NCBI GenBank assembly: GCA_003586115.2
Contig: QVOM02000073.1
Coordinates: 47,229,469 to 47,293,468 of the forward strand
Direction of reading: 5' to 3'
Length of the DNA stretch: 64,000 nt
From: Salvator merianae
Taxonomy: Eukaryota > Chordata > Lepidosauria > Squamata > Teiidae
Position numbers and translations under genes: made by a program. How positions within the stretch are numbered: the stretch's first letter is position 1; each line of letters opens with the position of its first letter. Below the pieces are notes generated by a model. The model was not told the DNA's origin and searched no databases. It was given only the letters and a program-made list of their open reading frames with translations. Of this stretch, positions 57,100 to 64,000 are shown piece after piece.

Positions 57100-57540
57100 A
57101 GCTAGCCCAGAAAAAGGCCATCTGCAGTTGGGCAGCCTGTATTTGGACAGGACCCATGCTGTTCAGAGCCTGCTTCAAGGGTTCCAATGGCCAGGAATAA
57201 AAGTCCCTGACCTTGAAGCCCTAGGGGAACCCATTTTGATGGCACAGTTTGGTGTGCCGCCAAAATGGGTCTCCTGTTAAACTGACTAACAGAGGTGTGT
57301 ATCCTTCTGCATGCCTCCCTGGGTTAGTCTAGTGGCCCCTGGTCTGCCAGTAGCTCTTTTAAAAGAGGTCTATCAACATCTTGGTTCAGGTGGCCATTTT
57401 GGCCAACTAGATAGGGCTATGCTATGTCTAATGCAGATGTAGCATGCTAGCAGGGGAGATTGCCTCTCTCTTCTACTCCAGAGTGTGGACGAAACAGGCC
57501 CAGAAGTGAGCTAGGCCTTGCTCTATATTGTTTTAAAGAT
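57100..57540. repeat. Dispersed non-coding repeat, GGTGGCCATTTTGGCC family
   Basis: CAAGGGTTCCAATGGCCAGG, GAACCCATTTTGATGGCACA with its inverted copy GTGTGCCGCCAAAATGGGTC, GGTGGCCATTTTGGCCAACT, and GATGTAGCATGCTAGCAGGG all recur at 59960-60270. Parts recur at 18280-18440, 41270-41440 and 39600-39710. This is the most complete copy in the window; its ends are unclear. Confidence 0.6.
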
Positions 57541-58939
57541 AAGTGTGGAGAGACCCCTTGATTCCTGCATGGATGAAATATAACCAAATGCACACAGTAA
57601 TGGTCATATCCATGCCCTGTTTTTTTATGTCTACAGTTCCATCTCCCATGAACAAGTAGCCTTCCAAAGGCGTTCCAGATAGAATGTGTGTTTTTTCAGC
57701 TTAAAAAGTTTCCATCAGTTTTTGGAGCCCCTATGACTGTTACTAATTTCAGTGTATACTTCTCTACGTAAGTGGGTTATATTGATGTTGGTCTCTTCCT
57801 TTTCCATTCTTTTTAGCATGAAACTATGTTTTGTTTTGTTTCTGTTATCTATGCTCTGTACTGCTACTTGTTGAAAATGCTTGATAATAAAGCAATATCT
57901 GCAGCTAATGGGGAGACTCATCTCATGCTGATCACCATTTCAGAAAACTACTAAGCCCCTTGTAAACAAATTATTAATTTACCTTGGAAGCAAAATGAAT
58001 TAAGAATAAATAGAGAAGACAAGGCAGATTTTTTCCTTTGGTCATTTGTGATTTCCCCCCCCCCCCCAAATCTGCTAGTTACTTTACTATTATTGCTCTC
58101 TAAAGAGACAAATGTTATTCTTCATATACTAAAAATATGGTAATGCTGTATGGATATGTCACCTCCTTTCATTGCTGCAGAAGAGACAAAATCAAGCTTC
58201 GGTTTATAATGCCAGTCTTTTTTATGACAGCATTTGTCAGGCTGCCTGAATATAAGAGATACACAGTTCCCCCATTCATCTGGAAAATGTGCTGGCTAAT
58301 ATGTAAGAACTGACTTTGGAAATAATGGCATCATATGCTAGAACACATTGGCAGACGGTCTTTTCTTCTTTTCTTTTTCTTTTTAGTTTCTGAATTAGAT
58401 GCGTTTTAGTGAATTCTGCTCCTGATCATAGAAATCAGCACAACACATACAAAATCGTATTTTTTTATCACTCCATTGTCTTTTGGTATAGCCCAGGATT
58501 TTTGAAGTAGCTGACTTCAAGAAATGATTGACAAATAAATCCTAAGCACATCAATTGTGGATTCCAGAATTCTGCCCAAGCTGCACAACATAGCATTGTT
58601 TAAACCCTATTAAATAACATTCCAATCAAAGGGAAAGTATGTTTGCATTTTGATCATGACCACATTTGCTAGAAACATATAAGTCAGTGTAGATTATTAT
58701 AAATTACAGCTTACAAACTGGAATAAATTGGGGAATATAGCTTTGCAGGCTAAGTCTAAATTGACAGAAACCCCACTGTCTCACTGGTTATCCAAAAATG
58801 GCTGAGCTGGCACACTCCAGTGGCAGTCAGGTAACTAGGTGCACACTCATGTCCTGAAACTGTAAGGGAGCCAGGGTCCCCATCCTGCAAGGGGGTGAAA
58901 GTCAACTCCTGGATTTGAGAACTGTACACTCAGAGGGAT
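57541..58939. other. No gene seen; poly-C run
   Basis: A poly-C run lies at about 58057-58067. No exon or RNA gene is supported. Confidence 0.4.
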
Positions 58940-59810
58940 TGAGTCTGCCTGGATTAATCTGCAGCCTTTGGGCTATTATTGAATAATCACCCCTTCTGAC
59001 ACAGTGAAAAAGAAAGGCAAAATTAGGTATCATCTGTGTATTGCTGACACTTTACTCCTAAACTTAAGATGACTCTTTCCAGTGGCGTCATACAGGTCCT
59101 AAATAGTATGGGAGACAGACTGGAGTCCTATAAGACCTTATTCCAATGGGCCAGATAGAAACCTCCCAACACTCCTTTTGCAGAACAGTGCCTCAAATTC
59201 ATAACCTGTGGAGTTCATACATTACAATGCCATGATCCAAAATATCAAAAAGTACTGAGCGGTTGGAAGTATCAACAGTGTGGCATTCCCCTTCTCTTTC
59301 TCTTTTTTCCCCATTTTTCTTTTTCATAGAAGGTTATCTACCAGAGACAAGTAAGTAGTTTTTCTGCTGAAGCCTTTTCTAAAGCCAGACTGGGATGGAG
59401 CCAGATAATCATTTTTCTCCAGCACCCATTAAGTTGTCCAAAAAAGGATGGTAGTTTGGCAGTGCCACCATGATTAGAGAGGTCTTCTGGAGGAGAGAGT
59501 CTGATCTCCATTTATCTATCACTATAAACAAATATTTTATTACAGTTTGTAAATTAATAACTGCTAAAAGAAAACTACTAAGAGAACTAACAATGAAATC
59601 AAAATTAAAAAAAATTAACAGTAAAACCTAGATTAAGTAAAGTATTAAATATAAAAGAAAAGCTGAAATAGCACAGCAGCAGTCGATTAATATTTGAAGA
59701 ATTTTCTACGTAAATGCATCTCCAATGTCATCAGGAAGTTAATTCCAGAATCTTGGAGCAGATACAGAAAAAGGCCATTCTTGAGCTGTTGCCAAGTGAA
59801 CTGGAGGCAG
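58940..59810 (-). mobile_element. Decayed L2-type LINE
   Basis: Plus-strand blocks TATCATCTGTGTATTGCTGA and GACACTTTACTCC (about 59030-59055) and ATGGGAGACAGACTGG correspond to the L2 reverse transcriptase region of the copy at 15600-15720 (CATCTGCATATTGGTGACAC and following). The piece at about 59735-59800 (GTTAATTCCAGAATCTTGGA, CAGAAAAAGGCC) matches the L2 C-terminal region as at 14870-14915. Internal segments are missing or scrambled, and no open frame survives. Confidence 0.6.
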
Positions 59811-59939
59811 TCACAGGTAAACGTCTTCAAAAATCCCATTGTATTTTACACTTCCAGCTGGTCTGATCATATTGAAATGGACTTTTTGGACTGGCCAACT
59901 GTCACAGAACAAGGCTATCCGTATTGGGAAGGCTGATCC

Positions 59940-60270
59940 AGGCCAGCCTCTGCACTCGCTCTGAAACTTGTGCAAGCTTTGGAGCCACCTTCAAGGGCTC
60001 CAATGACCAGGAATGGAAGTTCTTGGCCACAGAGCTCCTGGGGGACCCATTTTGGTGGTACACTTTCTTGTGTTGCTGAAATGGGTCTCGCTGTTAAACT
60101 GGACTACAGAGGTCTGTGCCTTCCACAGTGCTCTATGTCTGACTTAGCAGTTGCTAGACAACTGGTTGACCTCTTTGAAAAGGTCTACCAGTATCCCAGG
60201 TGAGGCAGCCATTTTAGGCCACCCAGTCTAGTCTACACTCTGTCCAATGCATACTAGCAGGAGGTATAAC
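59940..60270. repeat. Dispersed non-coding repeat, second copy of the 57100-57540 family
   Basis: TTGTGCAAGCTTTGGAGCC, GGGGGACCCATTTTGGTGGT with inverted GCTGAAATGGGTC, AAAAGGTCTACCAGTATCCC and GAGGCAGCCATTTTAGGCCA follow the same order as at 57100-57540 and 18280-18440. Confidence 0.6.
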
Positions 60271-61239
60271 CTTCCTTATACTGCAACAGCATGCAGAGGG
60301 AGGTTTTTAGACCCTTTGCTATACTTGAGACACACTTAAGTGCAAAAAGGCCACTAGTCTAAGTTTCTGGGATTGCCAGTTTGGAAGAGGGACATGAAAA
60401 AGCCAGGTAGTAGGTGAGAAGAAAGATTGGTGGACTGCTGCTGCAAAGTAAGCAAGATCAATAAATAGCATAGCCTAGTATAAGATGGCTTCCTGTGGCC
60501 CTCACTGAAATTCAGAAAGCGTATTTTTTCACTTTGAGAAATCTACTCAACTTCTGAGAACACAGACGATGTTGAGATAATAATGGGACATCAGCACCTT
60601 TAGAAAAAGGAAGCATTTGTGTTGCTTTTCCCTGTGCTGCCACTGCTTACTGCTTGAAACAAGTGGATGAAGAGGAGTGGAAAGAGCCCACAGAAGATGC
60701 TGACCCAGCTCTCTTCACCCTTCTTCCTTCTGCCTGTTTTGCTGATTTGTTGTTGTTGTTGTTGTTTTACCAGAGTAGGGGCAGAATTAAGGGCTTTGAG
60801 GCTATGGTCATTTTCCCAACTAGTAACTGGGACAATATTCCCAGACTTTTGGGGAGTAGGTCCACTCCATGAACAGGCGTTCCCTGCTCACAGGACAACA
60901 CCTAGTGTTGCCCACGTAGTAGAATAAAGGCCCCATCATGAGAAAATAAGGCACTCAAACTAGGGATTTAGTGTTTTTTGACAGCTACATTTTCAGCTCC
61001 TTTGCTGTGGCATGGACATATCGTCTAGTACAGCCTTGGGACAAACAAAACCCATTTGTTTCTACAGAAAAATAAAGAAATAAAACATGATTAACATAGG
61101 CCTGTAATTAGGTTAATATAGTTCCTAAGTACATGAGTTAAGCAGTTGCTGCACTGTTTTCTAAAGCTCTGTCAAATATTTGAGGAAAATGTTGGACATT
61201 TTTTCTACATCTACCTTGTCTGCATGTAGGCCAGTCTAC
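60271..61239. other. No gene seen; short (TTG)n
   Basis: A TTG repeat lies at about 60748-60767. No exon or RNA gene is supported. Confidence 0.4.
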
Positions 61240-61460
61240 TGAAAGAGCATGCCTCCAGATGGTGCTGTAGCCCACTCCAATGGAAGACTGTTTAAATGTG
61301 GTCTCTGAAGTGTGCCATGGTGACTGGACCAGTCACTTGTGTGCAAATGGTTTTGAGTGGCTCTTGGATATAACGAGCCTGGTGTCATTTCACCAGGCTC
61401 CTGGAAGTGGCCCAGAAGTGTACTGCTTCTGAGGACCTGGCTAAAAGGAGCTCTGGTTAG
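61240..61460. repeat. Unclassified interspersed repeat, partner of 25800-26240
   Basis: Shares ordered blocks with 25800-26240 (GTAGCCCACTCCAA, GCAAATGGT, GAGCCTGGTGTC, TTTCACCAGGCTCC). Non-coding. Confidence 0.5.
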
Positions 61461-62822
61461 CAACTTTTGCCACCGTCAGCTATCTGCATTGTGGCAGCAG
61501 GAATGGGGACCAAGTGTGGGCTGTGTGAGAAACCACATTAAGTGGTCTCCTGCTAGAGCGGTCCTAGGTGCAGTTTTTGTGTGCAGGAGTATGTCAGACA
61601 CTAAGTCTGACTGTGAAACCAATGCATTTCTAGGAGCACAATGGAATGTGGACTCAAAACTTATCTGGCACAGTCCTTAGGGATAGAAATCAGCTTCAAA
61701 ATATTGTTATTTTGGCTTAGTTGTCTGTAAGATATCACAGCTAGACATGTCAGAGTGCAAGCAGAAGTTTAAATAGTCCTTGAACAGAACAAAAAAAGTA
61801 GTAAGTATATAGGTATATTGCAAATTCATGTGACATGAAAAACAAAATATGAGCACTCTCTAGGCCAACATCTAGTTAAACATCAAGATCACAATGATGC
61901 CAAGGCTGAATGGAGGGATAGCTACTGATGTGTGCAAGCATGTGTAGTTTGCATTAGAACCCTGATACATTTGTTTGGCCTTGTAAGAATAAAGCTTTCC
62001 TAGGTTTTCCTTGCTATTTCAACTTCAAAAAAAATATTACAAATTGTGACAAACAAAATTTATCTTACACAATCATTCTGTCTTACATCCACTACCTTTT
62101 GAAATAAAAATAGCTGGAAGGGAAAAATAAAAAAGCTGTCTCCTTACAAATAAATACACAGAAGCACTACACAACAGCATTTTGATAGGAAAACAGTGGG
62201 GTTATTATATTAACAAATAGAACCATTTGCATCCATAAAGTTGTACAAAGAGCCATCTTATGAATGTAAACACTTCAGATAAATCTGTTACAGCAATTAT
62301 TTGATGAAACTCTGTCACTTTCCAGAATGTCACAAGCCAGAGCTAATCCCTCTAAGCTGCAATAATCTTTTAATGTTTGCTTTGAGGCCAGTGGCTAAAT
62401 ATTCCAGAGATCAGGCCAATTTTATCCTTCTAATTTAATGACTTAGAAGTTATCAGACAAATGATTAATCACAGCTGCAGTTTTTAGGCAAAATCACCCA
62501 CTGTGGTTCCCTATATTGCCTAGGAACTGCGTATGGCATATAACCTCACTATTTCTAAGCAACATGGAGAACTCTCCATCAGCTTCTTCTTCCTGCGCTC
62601 ACGAAAATGGAAACGTGCCTCTTCCTTTACCAAGCTGGACTGAAAAACAATAGTTGATTTACACTTCCTTACCTGCTTCCCCCTCCAACTGCAACTAAGA
62701 CATGCCAATTGTTTGAATTTTGTTGCCAACCTGGCTTTAAAGGAAAGTCAACTTCTTTCTATAATCACTTTTTTTCAATATGGCTGGAGCCCAAGCAAGA
62801 TGACTTTAGTGCAGGAAAAGAT
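61461..62822. other. No gene seen
   Basis: No supported exon, RNA gene or repeat boundary. Confidence 0.4.
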
Positions 62823-63303
62823 GGGTCTGTTCATACTTTCCAGCCTGGGATGGCATAATCATACCATAGCAGGCTGGTAAGGTTGGAATGAGGTGGTGGC
62901 CATTTGTACTACAAGCACTGGATTAGCCCATACCTGGCCAGCAGCACTTGCAGTATGAATGGCTGAGCAAAATCCCCACGACAAAGTCCAAATCAGCATC
63001 CAGTGCATGTTGCCATGGTGATCTAGTAGCTGCAAACCACTGCGCACCCATAGTCACACAGCCAAGCCCCTTCACCATGCATCACCTGGAAGAGGGTGCA
63101 GATCTGCCATCCCAGGAGCAATCCAGCCACTCCTGGTCAGCCTGTGAACTGCTTTTTAGTTGCCCACAGCGGGATTGCTCCAGAGAGGGCTTGGTCAACT
63201 CCAGATGAGTTGAAGCAGCAGTTGGGTGTGGATGGAACGGTCCGGTCAGTGACCTGGATCACTCCATGAGGTAAGTGCAGTCAAGCCTGATGTGCATCAG
63301 CCC
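62823..63303. mobile_element. TIR-type DNA transposon, diverged copy
   Basis: The left end GGGTCTGTTCATACTTTCC and the complement of the right end, GGGCTGATGCACATCAGGC, are weakly inverted. The interior TGTTGCCATGGTGATC, CACCCATAGTCACACAG and GAGCAATCCAGCCACTCCTG resemble 32395-32835 in layout. There are no matching flanking triplets. Confidence 0.5.
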
Positions 63304-64000
63304 AAAAGAGCATTCAACATTTCTATCAACATGCACATGCTGATTTATATGTAAGGATGTTAGATTATAGCACATATGAATTAACTTACATTAATAACCT
63401 GCCTTTCTCCCCTATAATCTAAACAGCATTATACACCTCACCTCATGTGAACCATTAGTCATTTAGATCTGTTGGCCTTGTGCTAATTATTTACTATCAA
63501 CTCCAAGGATCTTCCTGCTTTCCCATTTTCTGTTCTTTAGCCTTAGGACTGTCATGTATTTGCTAGCTGTATTTGTGGAAGTAGAACACACTGCCTCTTT
63601 AAACACAGTGCAATGTCTAACTGTGCTTAAATAATTGTTTCTAGTGTTTCCTAAGTTCACATAATTGTCCTTAACGTGCAGTCATATTCATCTAGCCAAG
63701 ACATCATTCACTTCATTTCCTAATTCATCTCCTGAACACAGAATAAGTGTTAAAAGGTGAACTCCTAATCATAAATTGCAGAGTAAGTTTCATTGACCAG
63801 GTTGTGACTTACTGTGCCTAAGATTCATTGGATATACGCTGCTAGAAGCTCTTCACTGATCTTGCCCATATTCTCCAAAATAACTCAGAAATATGGCCCA
63901 TAAACAGGGCAATGGTACAGTGGAGACACAAAACCAGGATGACTGAAGGTAAATCCTGGTGCACTGCGGATTTGGTTGGGCACACTATTGCCCTGTCTCA
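63304..64000. other. No gene seen
   Basis: No supported feature to the end of the window. Confidence 0.4.

Overview
This window looks like gene-poor, intergenic or intronic DNA from a vertebrate, most likely a squamate reptile (lizard or snake). That view rests on AT-rich sequence, several CR1 LINE subfamilies, L2-type LINEs, many short DNA transposons, and a hAT-type element whose ends read TAGGGGTGTGCAC. I see no convincing multi-exon host gene, no rRNA, no intact tRNA and no CRISPR array. Almost every coding-looking stretch belongs to a transposable element. The species call is inference.

Region by region: 2.4-7.3 kb holds a nearly complete but broken Ty1/copia LTR retrotransposon on the minus strand. 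It has 354-bp LTRs that differ at only five positions, a gag, and a pol in the order protease, integrase, reverse transcriptase, RNase H. 12.6-17.0 kb carries a terminal-inverted-repeat (TIR) element, a CR1 fragment, an L2 LINE with an open 315-codon ORF ending in a pure (GAA)34 tail, and a second L2 fragment. 20.4-23.1 kb is a 2.6-kb foldback element, a giant imperfect palindrome flanked by TAA repeats. 24-42 kb is a sparse mosaic of small TIR elements, CR1 tails and microsatellites. 46.2-52.0 kb is a CR1 cluster, two copies head to head plus a third. One of them is interrupted by an 811-bp hAT element with a perfect 8-bp target duplication and an interior made of four tandem hairpins. 52-63 kb holds more TIR elements and a decayed L2.

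The main unifying signal is a set of non-autonomous DNA transposons whose ends begin GG(C/G) and end (C/G)CC, with a TTTCTGCAC-like core, most of them flanked by 3-bp direct repeats. Six copies have exact 3-bp duplications (ATA, ACT, TCA, TAT, TCA, TAA). Two transposons inserted into CR1 copies, so the related CR1 copies show the empty site and prove the boundaries. No transposase source for these elements lies in the window. Coordinates of fragment edges are approximate unless a target duplication is given.
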